This document shows positions 1-10,398 of a stretch of 49,795 nt of DNA, piece by piece (within the stretch, counting starts at the first letter, position 1; every line of letters begins with the position of its first letter). The notes under the pieces were generated by a model. The model had not been told where the DNA came from and ran no database searches. It saw only the letters and a list, made by a program, of their open reading frames with translations. The DNA comes from Paulinella micropora (Eukaryota > Cercozoa > Imbricatea > Euglyphida). A program made the position numbers and the translations under genes. The stretch spans positions 207,025 through 256,819 of the forward strand of contig BJOX01000342.1 of assembly GCA_009731375.1 (NCBI GenBank), given 5' to 3'.

Positions 1-308
1 AACAACCTCTTGCAAAACGTTGCCGCATGTGCAAGTGCGTACACCAAGCATGGTTGCTAGAACTACCTCAAAAGCCTACCCATAACAATTTGGTATCCGC
101 TGGGTCCACGGGCTATCAACCGGCATAGCGGAGTTTAAGATCTTCGACAGGCGCCCAACGACCCCCCTCCCCATCATCATCCACCAAATGGTTTTGAGTT
201 GGCATCACAGTTTAACGCCGTAAGGCCATGGGGCTGGAGCTCTGATAAACAAGCGTGACTAAGTTTTTATCATCAGGTGTTACCCTCAAATATATCACAG
301 TCAACACT

Positions 309-960
309 NNNNNNNNNNNNNNNNNNNNNNNNNNNNNNNNNNNNNNNNNNNNNNNNNNNNNNNNNNNNNNNNNNNNNNNNNNNNNNNNNNNNNNNNNNNN
401 NNNNNNNNNNNNNNNNNNNNNNNNNNNNNNNNNNNNNNNNNNNNNNNNNNNNNNNNNNNNNNNNNNNNNNNNNNNNNNNNNNNNNNNNNNNNNNNNNNNN
501 NNNNNNNNNNNNNNNNNNNNNNNNNNNNNNNNNNNNNNNNNNNNNNNNNNNNNNNNNNNNNNNNNNNNNNNNNNNNNNNNNNNNNNNNNNNNNNNNNNNN
601 NNNNNNNNNNNNNNNNNNNNNNNNNNNNNNNNNNNNNNNNNNNNNNNNNNNNNNNNNNNNNNNNNNNNNNNNNNNNNNNNNNNNNNNNNNNNNNNNNNNN
701 NNNNNNNNNNNNNNNNNNNNNNNNNNNNNNNNNNNNNNNNNNNNNNNNNNNNNNNNNNNNNNNNNNNNNNNNNNNNNNNNNNNNNNNNNNNNNNNNNNNN
801 NNNNNNNNNNNNNNNNNNNNNNNNNNNNNNNNNNNNNNNNNNNNNNNNNNNNNNNNNNNNNNNNNNNNNNNNNNNNNNNNNNNNNNNNNNNNNNNNNNNN
901 NNNNNNNNNNNNNNNNNNNNNNNNNNNNNNNNNNNNNNNNNNNNNNNNNNNNNNNNNNNN
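309..960. other. Assembly gap (652 N)
   Basis: Run of N. Open frames that cross it are meaningless. The left flank (1-308) shows no gene I can support. Confidence 0.99.
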
Positions 961-1016
961 TCTGCACATGCGCCTCCATCGTCTCACCCGTGAGGGGAGT
1001 ACGAAGAATTGACGAC

Positions 1017-1325
1017 ACCATCATCACTATTGCTTCAGCTCCCGCAGCCACTGCAGCACGTCGTCCTTGCTCCAGCCCTGCAGCAGCACAGGCAGGCATC
1101 ACTATTGCTTCAGCTCCCGCAGCCACTGCAGCACGTCGTCGTTGCTCCAGCCCCGCAGCAGCACAGGCAGGCACCATCATCCACTGCACCACGTCGTCGT
1201 TGCTGCAGTCCTGCAGCAGCACAGACAGGCAGGCACCATCATCACTATTGCTTCAGCTCCCGCAGCCACTGCAGCACGTCGTCGTTGCTCCAGTCCTGCA
1301 GCAGCACAGACAGGCAGGCACCAAC
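1017..1325 (-). repeat. Inverted minisatellite of SAM-exon fragments
   Basis: About four imperfect copies of an ~85-bp unit. On the minus strand each contains the start of the SAM exon seen at 1813-1901 (residues CSNDDVVQW in one copy) together with intron-like sequence ending in CTGCTGCAG. They are the reverse complement of the forward copies at 1540-1812, so the two arrays form a large inverted repeat around the SINE at 1333-1498. The copies are too short and too disrupted to be exons on this strand. Confidence 0.8.
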
Positions 1326-1332
1326 ATTACTA

Positions 1333-1498
1333 TTATTATTATTATTATTATTATTTGGACACCGTGATAGCCCAGTGGTCAAGTTCTACCATCTGGGCCC
1401 TGTCGCCAGTTCGATTCCCGTCGGTGCCACCAGTATTTTCATTGAACATACCGGTCCGTCTGGACCAGTATTTTCATTGAACATACCGGTCCGTCTGG
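1333..1498 (+). mobile_element. tRNA-derived SINE-like element, copy 1
   Basis: An ATT microsatellite leads into a tRNA-like segment (1358-1432). It has an A-box-like TAGCCCAGTGG (1368-1378), a B-box-like GTTCGATTCC (1409-1418), 5' GACACCG partly pairing with 3' CGGTGCC, and a terminal ACCA. It is followed by two tandem copies of a ~36-bp tail beginning GTATTTTCATTG. The D and T stems pair poorly, so a working tRNA is unlikely. A near-identical copy lies at 49660-49795 in the same orientation with the same ATT tract upstream. Two near-identical copies with Pol III boxes suggest a tRNA-derived SINE. Confidence 0.7.
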
Positions 1499-1539
1499 AA
1501 GTGTTGGAACTGCCCTTGCGGGGTGTCATTGCCTGCCTG

Positions 1540-1812
1540 TCTTTGTGCTGCTGCAGGGATGGAGCAACGACGACGTGGTGCAGTGGCTGCGGGAGCTGAA
1601 GCAATAGTGATGATGGTGCCTGCCTGTCTGTGTGCTGCTGCAGGGATGGAGCAACGACGACGTGGTGCAGTGGCTGCGGGAGCTGAAGCAATAGTGATGA
1701 TGGTGCCTGCCTGTCTGTGTGCTGCAGGGCTGGAGCAACGACGACGTGCTGCAGTGGCTGCGGGAACTGAAGCAATAGTGATGATGGTGCCTGCCTGCCT
1801 GTGCTGCTGCAG
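1540..1812 (+). repeat. Forward minisatellite of SAM-exon fragments
   Basis: Exon-start copies begin near 1561, 1648 and 1732, with a period of 84-87 bp, and lead into the complete exon at 1813. Each unit has a CTGCAG splice-acceptor-like end, then codons for WSNDDVVQWLRELK, and then runs into CAATAG (stop) and the next unit. The array therefore consists of tandem copies of the intron 3' end plus the first half of the SAM exon. Confidence 0.85.
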
Positions 1813-1906
1813 GACTGGAGCAACGACGACGTGGTGCAGTGGCTGCGGGAACTGAAGCTACACCCGTACAAGATCAGCGAGGACACACTGCAGAACTGCC
1901 GGTCGC

Positions 1907-1946
<40 letters not shown>

Positions 1947-1990
1947 ATCTATCTATCTACCTATCTATCTATCTATCTACCTCTATCTAC

Positions 1991-2025
<35 letters not shown>

Positions 2026-2129
2026 CATGTCTATCTATCTATCTATCTATCTATCTGTCTATCTGTCTATCTATCTATCTATCTATCTATATATCTATAT
2101 ATCTATCTATCTATCTATCTATTTATCTA

Positions 2130-2210
<81 letters not shown>

Positions 2211-2857
2211 GTCTATCTATCTATCTGCCATCTGTCGACAGACAGAGAATTAGGGGATGGTGTGGGTGTGCTGGGCCCGTGGTGGGGTGCCTTATGTGTG
2301 CCTAGCCATACGCCTATAAGTCACATGCCGAAATAGCGACGGGAAGCACAATCCTGTTCCCTCAGGGTGCCCTTTCTCGCTTGTTGAGCCCGGAATAAAA
2401 CCCACAGTGCTCTGTCGGTTTATACTAGACTGTCGAACAGTCTCGAAACTCCATCTGCTTACTGGGTCCTCTGTAATGGAGGTGGGAGCTCGTTCTGCAA
2501 GGGGCGCTTATGGAACGAGCCCTGGCCCCGCCTGGTACTAGGGAGATTTGGTATCGCCTGTATCAGTCCCTTCCGTGCAAACATCATGGCTTAGCTGGGC
2601 ATCGGGTTAATACTTTACCCACAGACTTCCTTGGTTGACGAAATCAGAAGCTCCTTTTTTCTGACATTAGTCGATATCTCATCTATCTATCTATCTATCT
2701 ATCTATCACAAGCTCAGTCAGGACCTGCTGCAGAACTACCGGTCGCTCTATCTATCTACCTATCTATCTATCTATCTATCTATAAATATGTATATACAAA
2801 TATATATATATATATATCTCACAAGATCAGCAAGGACGTGCTGCAAGTAGTTAGGTG

Positions 2858-2946
<89 letters not shown>

Positions 2947-5485
2947 AATTAGATAAGTTAAAATTATTAATAGATATGTATATATATGGCGGTCGATCTG
3001 TCTGCAGCTGCACAGATAGTACGAGCCATGTATGTATGTATGTATGTATGTATGTATGTATGTATGTATGTATGTATGTATGTGTATTTTATGTACGTAT
3101 TGTATTATATGTATTAATGTTGTATGTGTGTAAGGGTGTGTGTGAGCGGAGGAGGTCAGGTGCAGGCTGCAGACAGACACAGCAATTACATATCCAATAA
3201 CAATGATAGTAGTGATGATCATACTACCTCCTCTTCCTCCTCCTGCAGACAGACACAGCAATTACATGTCACATAGCAATGATAGTAGTGATGATCATAC
3301 TACCTCCTCTTCCTCCTGCTGCAGACAGACACAGCACACATATCACATAGCAGTGACAGTAGTGATGATCATACCACCTCTTCCTCCTACTGTAGACAGA
3401 CAGCACACATATCAAATAGCAATGATAGCAGTGATGATCATACTACCTCCTCTTCCTCCTCCTGCAGACAGACACAGCAATTACATATCAAATAGCGATG
3501 ATAGTAGTGATGATCATACTACCTCCTCTTCCTCCTCCTGCAGACAGGCACAGCACACGTATCAAATAGCAATGATAGTAGTGATGATCATACTACCTCC
3601 TCTACCTCCTGCTGCAGACAGACACAGCAATTACATATCACATAGCGATGATAGTAGTGATGATCATACTACCTCCTCTTCCTCCTGCTGCAGACAGACA
3701 CAGCAATTACATGTCCAATAGCAATGATAGTATTGATGACCATACTACCTCCTCTTCCTCCTGCAGACAGACACAGCAATTACATATCACATAGCGATGA
3801 TAGTAGTGATGATCATACTGTCTCCTCTTCCTCGTCCTGCAGACAGGCACAGCACACGTATCAAATAGCAGTGATAGTAGTGATGATCATACTACCTCCT
3901 CTTCCTCCTGCTGCAGACAGACACAGCAATTACATATCACATAGCGATGATAGTAGTGATGACCATACTACCTCCTATTCCTCCTGCAGACAGACACAGC
4001 AATTACATATCACATAGTGATGATAGCAGTGATGATCATACTACCTCCTCTTCCTCCTCCTGCAGACAGACACAGCAATTACATGTCACAAGTGATGATC
4101 ATACTACCTCCTCTTCCTCCTCCTGCAGACAGGCACAGCACACATATCAAATAGCAATGATGGTAGTAATGATCATACTACCTCCTCTTCCTCCTCCTGC
4201 AGACAGACACAGCAATTACATATCACGTAGCAATGATAGTAGCGATGATTATACTACCTCCTCTTCCTGCTGCAGACAGACACAGCAATTACATATCACA
4301 TAGCGATGATAGTAGTGATGATCATACTACCTCCTCTTCCTCCTCCTGCAGACAGACACAGCACACATATCAAATAGCAATAATAGTAGTGATGATCATA
4401 CTACCTCCTCTTCCTCCTACTGCAGACAGACACAGCAATTACATGTCACATAGCGATGATAGCAGTGATGATGATACTACCTCCTCTTCCTCCTGCAGAC
4501 AGACACAGCAATTACAGATCACATAGCAATGATAGTAGTGATGATACTACCTCCTCTTCCTCCTGCTGCAGACAGACACAGCAATTACATATCACATAGC
4601 GATGATAGTAGTGATGACCATACTACCTCCTCTTCCTCCTGCAGACAGACACAGCAATTACATATCACATAGCGATGATAGCAGTGATGATCATACTACC
4701 TCCTCTTCCTCCTCCTGCAGACAGACACAGCAATTACATATCACATAGCAATGATAGTAGTGATGATGATACTACCTCCTCTTCCTCCTGCTGCACACAG
4801 ACACATCACACATATCAAATAGCAATCATAGTAGTGATGATGATACTACCTCTTCTTCCTCCTCCTGCACACAGGCACAGCAATTACATGTCACATAGCA
4901 ATGATAGTAGTGATGATCATACAACCTCCTCTTCCTCCTCCTGCAGACAGGCACAGCGATGACATGTCCAATAGCAATGATAGTAGTGATGATCATACTA
5001 CCTCCTCTTCCATTAGCAATGATAGTAGTGATGATGATACTACCTCCTCTTCCTCCTGCTGCAGACAGACACAGCACACATATCACATAGCAATGATAGT
5101 AGTGATGATCATACTACCTCCTCTTCCTCCTACTGCAGACAGACACAGCACACATATCCAATAGCAATGATAGTAGTGATGATGATACTACCTCTTCCTC
5201 CTCCTGCAGACAGACACAGCACACATATCCAATAGCGATGATAGTAGCGATGATCATACTACCTCCTCTTCCTCCTACTGCAGACAGACACAGCACACAT
5301 ATCAAATAGCGATGATAGTAGTAATTATCATATTACTAATGATAGTAGTAACGATCATACTACCTCCTCTTCCTCCTCCTGCAGATAGACACTATCAAAT
5401 AGCAGTCATAGTAGTAATGATCATACTACCTCCTCCTCCTCCTCCTCCTCCTGCAGATAAGACACAGCATACATATCAAATAATC

Positions 5486-5520
<35 letters not shown>

Positions 5521-5653
5521 CTTTCTCTCTCTCTCTCTCTCTCTACCTCTTGCTCTCTCTCTCTCTCTCTCTACCTCTTGCTCTCCCTCTCTCTCTCTCT
5601 CTCTCCCTCTTCCTCTCTCTCTCTCTCTCTGTGTATATCTTTCTATCTATCTT

Positions 5654-5744
<91 letters not shown>

Positions 5745-5856
5745 TTCTACCTCTATCTCTCTCCCTCTCTCTCTCTCTCCCTCTCTCTCTCTCTGTGTCT
5801 CCCTCTCCCTCCCTCCCTCCCTCCCTCCCCTCTCTCTCTCTCTCTCTCTATTATAT

Positions 5857-5890
<34 letters not shown>

Positions 5891-6234
5891 TATTAATACA
5901 TCGCGCGCGCGCAGTGTGGATTGCCACGCAGCCGCTCAGGCGCGTGTCACTTAGTCTAGCTCTTGGTGTCCGGCTCGGGTGGCAGCCATATTGCAGCTGC
6001 CGCTTAGTCTAGTAGCTCTTGGTGTCCGGCTCGGGTGGCAGCCATATTGCAGCCGCTGCGGCGCCTGGGAACTGCCAGAACGCTGTGTGCTGTGCTGTGT
6101 TGGGCAGGGAGCACAACATCGACGGGCGCGTGCTCTTGGCGCTGGACGGAGAAGGGCTGAAGGAACTGGGAATCTACAACCCGCTGCTGCGAGCAAAACT
6201 GCTGGCCAAGATCAGAGAACTCGACAAGCCGTGA
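1813..6234 (+). CDS. SAM-domain protein, last two exons
   Basis: Two exons encode a complete sterile alpha motif, a ~65-residue helical protein-interaction domain. Exon 1813-1901 starts after CTGCTGCAG and gives DWSNDDVVQWLRELKLHPY onward. The intron starts with GT at 1902 and ends at the AG of TTGGGCAG (6107). Exon 6108-6234 gives REHNIDGRVLLALDGEGLKE, then LGIYNPLLRAKLLAKIREL and stop TGA (6232-6234). The codon split CG|G restores Arg, and the joined frame follows the SAM pattern: W..DDV..WL, then a central NIDG..LL and LKELGI. Upstream exons are not visible, since gaps and repeats precede this one. The domain is C-terminal in the protein. What it binds cannot be told from sequence. The 4,206-bp intron is almost wholly repetitive. 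Confidence 0.82.
1906..2228 (+). repeat. (CTAT)n microsatellite in SAM intron
   Basis: Long, slightly interrupted ATCT/CTAT array starting 4 bases after the exon donor. Open frames reading it as Ser/Ile/Tyr/Leu repeats are artefacts. Confidence 0.97.
2682..2945 (+). repeat. Tetranucleotide arrays with ghost copies of the exon 3' end
   Basis: CTAT arrays near 2682-2708 and 2745-2782, an AT tract, and a GATA array at 2852-2945. Between them, 2708-2743 is a diverged copy of the SAM exon 3' end with its donor (the CTGCAGAACTACCG|GTCGCTC pattern). A shorter copy lies at 2818-2848. Both are followed by microsatellite, as the true donor is. Confidence 0.8.
3028..3083 (+). repeat. (GTAT)n microsatellite
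   Basis: Fourteen or so GTAT units inside the SAM intron. Confidence 0.95.
3165..5476 (+). repeat. 2.3-kb minisatellite, ~70-80-bp unit
   Basis: About 30 imperfect units of the form CAGACAGACACAGC, ATTACATATCACATAGC, GATGATAGTAGTGATGATCA, TACTACCTCCTCTTCCTCC, TGCTGCAG. Unit length varies by deletion of blocks (for example 4082-4092 and 5012-5020). Every unit ends in a pyrimidine tract plus CAG, which looks like a splice acceptor. Frames translate as repetitive Ser/Asp or Pro/Leu and are not genes. Confidence 0.95.
5485..5895 (+). repeat. CTAT, (CT)n and (TA)n tracts
   Basis: Low-complexity run: CTAT (5485-5520), a long CT/CTTT pyrimidine tract to about 5850, then alternating TA to 5893. This is the 3' part of the SAM intron. 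Confidence 0.95.
5944..6058 (+). repeat. Tandem ~57-bp duplication before the acceptor
   Basis: The sequence around TCTTGGTGTCCGGCTCGGGT followed by GGCAGCCATATTGCAGC occurs at about 5959-5998 and again at 6016-6056. It lies 50 bp upstream of the acceptor at 6107. Confidence 0.85.
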
Positions 6235-6278
6235 GGACAGCGCACTCCGACATGGCACTAGACACGCGGACTGTGCAT

Positions 6279-6389
6279 ATGTGTGCGTGTGTGTGTGTGT
6301 GTGTATGTGTGTGAAAGAAAGAAAGGAAGAAAGAAAGAAAGAAAGGAAAAAAAAAAGGGGGGGGGGGGGGGGGGGGGACNNNNNNNNNN
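6279..6389 (+). repeat. (GT)n, purine tract, poly-G and 10-N gap
   Basis: A GT microsatellite (6279-6313), an A/G tract and a long G run end in ten N (6380-6389). It lies downstream of the SAM stop codon, so probably in its 3' UTR or just beyond. Confidence 0.95.
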
Positions 6390-7004
6390 GAATTTCTTCG
6401 ACTAAAAAAAAGTTGACTACTGTGAGATAGTGCCAGTATGGACGGTGCGTTTGTGGTTCTTAGCAGTTTTTGCTTGAAAATACTACCCAAGTCCATTCTT
6501 CTTAGAGATAGCAAAAGATAGCCTAACATGACATGATACACGGGAAAAGACCCTGCCTTACCCTCCGTGAGGTGCGACGGCCCTGAAGGTATCTTGACTG
6601 GCTAGTAGTTGGTGTTCCACCAGGGGTCGGAATAGCTTCGAGCTAACTATGTTGACGCGCAGCAATGCCCGTCGATGTGGTTGGCATTGCACATTATACC
6701 CACCTCCTCTCGAGTTGCACACCCGCCTCCCGCGGCAATGGCATGAGTGGTGTATGATAAGTTATTCCCCACAGAGAGTCTTAGATATTATGCTCGCTCT
6801 TGTTTGCTCTTTGTTTGGACGGAAGAGGATCTAAGGCACCCGACGGCCCTGCGTATACACATAAACATATCTATACCAATAAGAAATATAACATGTCCCT
6901 ATTTACATACCGCCATAAATCGCGCAGTATGGCGAGGGTGGAACACGCGGACAGCAAATATGACCGGGGCATGTGTGCACCCGCGTTGTCACGCTGTTGA
7001 CCAG
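6390..7004. other. No supported gene
   Basis: Unique sequence without a convincing coding frame. It may hold the end of the SAM transcript and the intron before the exon at 7005. Confidence 0.5.
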
Positions 7005-7351
7005 CGTTTGAAAACGAGCAGAGAGTCGAACACCGACACGAGCCCGTCTCGATTACGCTGCTAGGGGACTACAGATCGCTCCTGCTCAGGCCCTGCCCCG
7101 GAGACCTGCGGTTGATGACGCTGCATCCCTGCGACTTACGGAGACTGGCCTTGCGCGGACCGCCAGTGGGGGGTACAGCCCAGCTAGAACTTCGGTGCGG
7201 GCACGCCTTCGCCTCCTTGGTCTGGCACGGGCTGGAAGAAGCAACCGGTGACGTCAGCACTACGAGTAACGACAGTAAGATCCTGGAGCTGCTCTCGGCC
7301 GGACCTCCGGGTGGCGCGAGGCTCTTTCTCGCTAACAGCGAACCTGCCTGA
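7005..7351 (+). CDS. Probable terminal exon, unknown gene
   Basis: An open frame follows an acceptor-like GTTGACCAG (ends 7004) and runs to TGA at 7349-7351. It begins with residues FENEQRVEHRHEPVSITLLG and ends GGARLFLANSEPA. It uses G/C at third positions much like the SAM exons, and the strand agrees. The frame is closed upstream by a TGA overlapping the acceptor, so an exon start near 7005 fits. I recognise no domain. It could be the last exon of a separate gene, or a chance frame of about 115 codons in GC-rich DNA. Confidence 0.4.
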
Positions 7352-8180
7352 AAAAGACTGGAGGCTTGCAGATGCTAGCCTCTATTATGGTGATACGCCT
7401 TGCATTGCGTTCAGTTTGATAATGTAGCTTAGTCCGGTACTAGTGTTAGAGTTGGATAATAACACACTGGGTAAAATGCAACTGACACTCTCAGCCTGTA
7501 GTCAGGTGAGTGTTCAAGCAAGTTTCCAACTTCAAAACGCTTGATCAGAAACCTTGTGCTAAGTAATTCGACAATCTTGGAAAATTTCTATTAACATTGA
7601 TGAAATTAGAATTTCTTTTTTCTTTTTGTTTGCACTTTATTTTTATTAATTATATTAGTAGTAAGTCTGAGGTGACTCTCAAGTTCCTGCCAGAGAAGGA
7701 CTGCCCTTAGCAATTTGGTACTGCACAGAGCCTCGGGTGTTGTCTGCAGGTTTATTCGTCTCCCAGGCGTCCCTGGTCAACTCACTTATTATATATAATA
7801 CCGAGCTCAGAGTCCAAACGTTAGTTTAATACAGAACCCTTTACAGAGAACTGAATCCCGCCACAACATTGGATTGCTCCCGTGTGCCACTGTCTTCGGG
7901 TGACTCCGACGTTCGAAACAGAGAGCTAAGGTGAACTTTAAACCACTGCGCGGCAGGGGGGGGGGGTGTGTTTAATAAGTATTCATCGTACACCAATAAG
8001 GACTGTTGCCATGCCTCATTTGCGTCCACGTGTTGGCTCCGGACCGATGTTTAACCCCCAACCCAGAGGAGACCGAATCAAAGGACCGGAACCGTTGGAA
8101 GGGGAAAGACATGTGGCCGAGCGCTACTGGCCGAACACGTATGGGCAGCCTTCTGTATGAAAGAGTGGTTTCATAGCAGT
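7352..8180. other. No supported gene
   Basis: Unique sequence with AT-rich parts (7600-7660) and a G run (7957-7966). Frames here are short and unlike protein. Confidence 0.5.
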
Positions 8181-8199
8181 TGGGGGGGCAGTGTCTCCT

Positions 8200-8610
8200 C
8201 CGATCTTCGTTGGTTAGTTAATGAGTTGGTTGGTTGGTTAGTTGGACTGCTGGTTGGGTACGCGTTGGTTCAGAGTTCGCAGGTCGTTCGGGTTCGTGTT
8301 GGTTCGGGGTTAGTAGGTTGTTCGGGTACTCGTTGGTAATTTGTCGGGAGCTGCGTGGGCCGTCTGGTCTGCGTCACTGGCGTTGCTAGGAACTTGTTGG
8401 TGTTTTTTTTTTTGTTTTTTTTTTTTTTTTCCTTTTTCCCTCCTCTTTCCGGGGTCGTCACTCGGTCTTGGGCTTTAGTTCGAAGTCGTTCAAGTTTTTT
8501 TTTTTTCCTTTCCTTCTTCCTTTCTCTTTTTTTCTCTTTTCCCCCCTTTTTTTTTCTCTCTCTCCTTTCTTTCCTTCCTTTTCTTCTCTTTCCTTTCACT
8601 CTTCTCCTTC
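8200..8610 (+). repeat. GTTG-rich stretch and T/C homopolymer tracts
   Basis: GTTGGTT-type repeats (8205-8390), then T-rich and TTCC tracts (8402-8610). On the minus strand these become A-rich and purine tracts. They could be the 3' UTR or tail zone of the minus-strand retrotransposon, but no clear end is visible. Confidence 0.6.
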
Positions 8611-8737
8611 CTCTTTGGGTATTTGGGATGTGCGACCAATCTACTCACGCATGTTGTCTGGTTGGTGGCGGGTTAGTGGGGGGGAATCGTTAGGGATTTT
8701 GTTATTTGGGTGAGTTTGTGATCGCTCCTGATTGGGN

Positions 8738-8822
8738 NNNNNNNNNNNNNNNNNNNNNNNNNNNNNNNNNNNNNNNNNNNNNNNNNNNNNNNNNNNNNNN
8801 NNNNNNNNNNNNNNNNNNNNNN
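8738..8822. other. Assembly gap (85 N)
   Basis: Run of N inside the 3' part of the minus-strand non-LTR retrotransposon, so the protein C-terminus cannot be read. Confidence 0.99.
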
Positions 8823-10398
8823 GGGGGGGTTGGTTGGTTTGGCTCCTCGGGTTGGGTGCTCGGGGTGGAGGTTGGTTTGGGACATGCATGTAACAGTTTC
8901 CATACTGTTAGGATGTGGTCATGGCAGAGTTCTGTGAGATCCCGATATACTGCCGTTGCCTGTGCTTTTGAGAAGTGTTCTTGGATGGCCTTGTATCCTG
9001 TGGCCTGTATATATCCTCGTGCTCCCATGGCTATCATCAGCAAGCGAGGTGCGCATAAGCCAGATGCTCCCAGGCGGAGTTCTTGTATTCTTTGCTGGTA
9101 TTCGAGGTATCGGTGCTCATATATGGCTCGGGGCTTGTAGCCCGGGGGAGTGGTGGCGAGCCATGGCTGTAGGAGCCATTCAACAGGTGGGTTATCCCCC
9201 CTGTGGGAGGAGGGGTCCTGTGGGTGGTACGGGGGATCAATTCTCCTGCCGTTTTTATCCCAAGTCTTTCGAATGTGTGCACTTGATGCATTTGCGTGGG
9301 TAGATTGGTCTATTCTGACCAGCCATTCATCAGCTCGGGTTGTGGCTTCAGTTAGGTAAACATTGGGGAATGTGACGTGTGGTGTTAGTAGGAGGTCGGG
9401 TTTCCAGTAAAGTTATCGGCCCGTAGTTCGCTGGCGGGCGGCTGCGGGGTGTGTACGTGTTTTTTTGCATAGCTCTCCTGGTTCCCCCAAAGGCGTCCAT
9501 GCAAGATCTATGTCGATGTTGGTTGCTATCGGGGTAGGTTTGCCTTCTTCGGCGATGATCATCATATGGTTGGGTTGCTGGTCGTTCTCGAGGTCAGGGG
9601 TTAGCCCTAGGTGTTGTTTCAGGACTCGTCTGGAGGCCGCGTGTCGGTGATTTATGGCTTGTCTGTATTCTGGCGGGTGGAGCTCGCTCGTTGAGGTCAT
9701 GTAGTGGTCATGGTCCCAACCTTGTCGCAGAAAGGGCATTTGGCATCGTCCTTATTTCGTGTTCGGATGCTGCGCATGGCGGGAGTCTCGATGGCAGACA
9801 GTTGGGTGAGTAGAATAATTCGTATTTCCCAATCAGCTCTGGTAGTGTGTGGGCTGAGGTATTGGTGGGATATTCGCTGTGTCTCCCCCCTCATCTCCGA
9901 CGCTGCGCCCCATTTGAGTGCGAACCTGGGGGCTGGGGTGGGTTTGGTCAGGTTGGTGGCGAGCCGCTGTCTGAGGCACCAGTAGTTTCGGTCCCGGATG
10001 GCAGCCTTTGCTTTGAGGATGGCTTGCCTGCTGTTCTCCGTGAGAGTGATCTTCCCTGTAAATCTATGTTGAACGGTAATGACATAGGGGGAGTGGAGTG
10101 CAGCATTTTGTGGGAGGTCGGCTTGAGGGGGGGGTTCTCGCCTAAGTTGGACCCCTATTCCGATGTCTCGGAGGGCGCACAACCATTCAATCCCTAAGTG
10201 CCCTGAGAATCTGGCTTGACTTAGGAGGTGCTCATGGGAGTGCCAATCCAGGAAGGGTTGGTTTCGGACGGGGGGATGGTCTGGGTTGGTCAGCTCGTAT
10301 GTCCGTCCAGGGCGGGGCGGGATGGTTGGTTCACTTGGATGGACCTTCTCCAATGGGGGGGTCCTGCCTGTACGAGTCGTCGTCTGGGTGCCACCCAT
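8823..10398 (-). pseudogene. Non-LTR element C-terminus with endonuclease-like region
   Basis: Three minus-strand frames continue the RT protein: 10398-9697, 9739-9413 and about 9330-8823. The first ends near CPFCDKVG, and the next frame supplies HDHYM, so a Cys/His zinc motif is split by a frameshift near 9715-9740. After it come NHRHAASRR, then TPD, then NIDIDLAWTPLGEP. This resembles the order CCHC, RH, PD and (I)D of the restriction-like endonuclease in R2-clade elements, which nicks the target for reverse transcription. The last frame (YKAIQEHFSKAQATAVYRDL) runs into the 85-N gap. The join with the RT frame lies near the G run at 10355-10361. Endonuclease assignment rests on motif order by eye. 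Confidence 0.55.

Noticed and set aside
212-1367. ORFs spanning the 652-N gap
   Set aside because: Most of the frame is N; nothing supports coding across it.
1358-1432. Functional tRNA gene
   Set aside because: A and B boxes and a CCA end are present, but D and T stems pair poorly and the copy is repeated with the same flanks, so a SINE is likelier.
1839-2336. Long Ser/Ile/Tyr/Leu ORFs in microsatellites
   Set aside because: These are translations of CTAT, CT and ACT repeats (also 5312-6012 and 47707-48243), open only because the repeat lacks stops.
3165-5476. CRISPR array
   Set aside because: Units repeat over their whole length without unique spacers, and the DNA is eukaryotic intron. 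It is a minisatellite.
8270-8713. Lys- or Phe-rich ORFs in the T/C tracts
   Set aside because: Translations of homopolymer and TTCC tracts; no domain.
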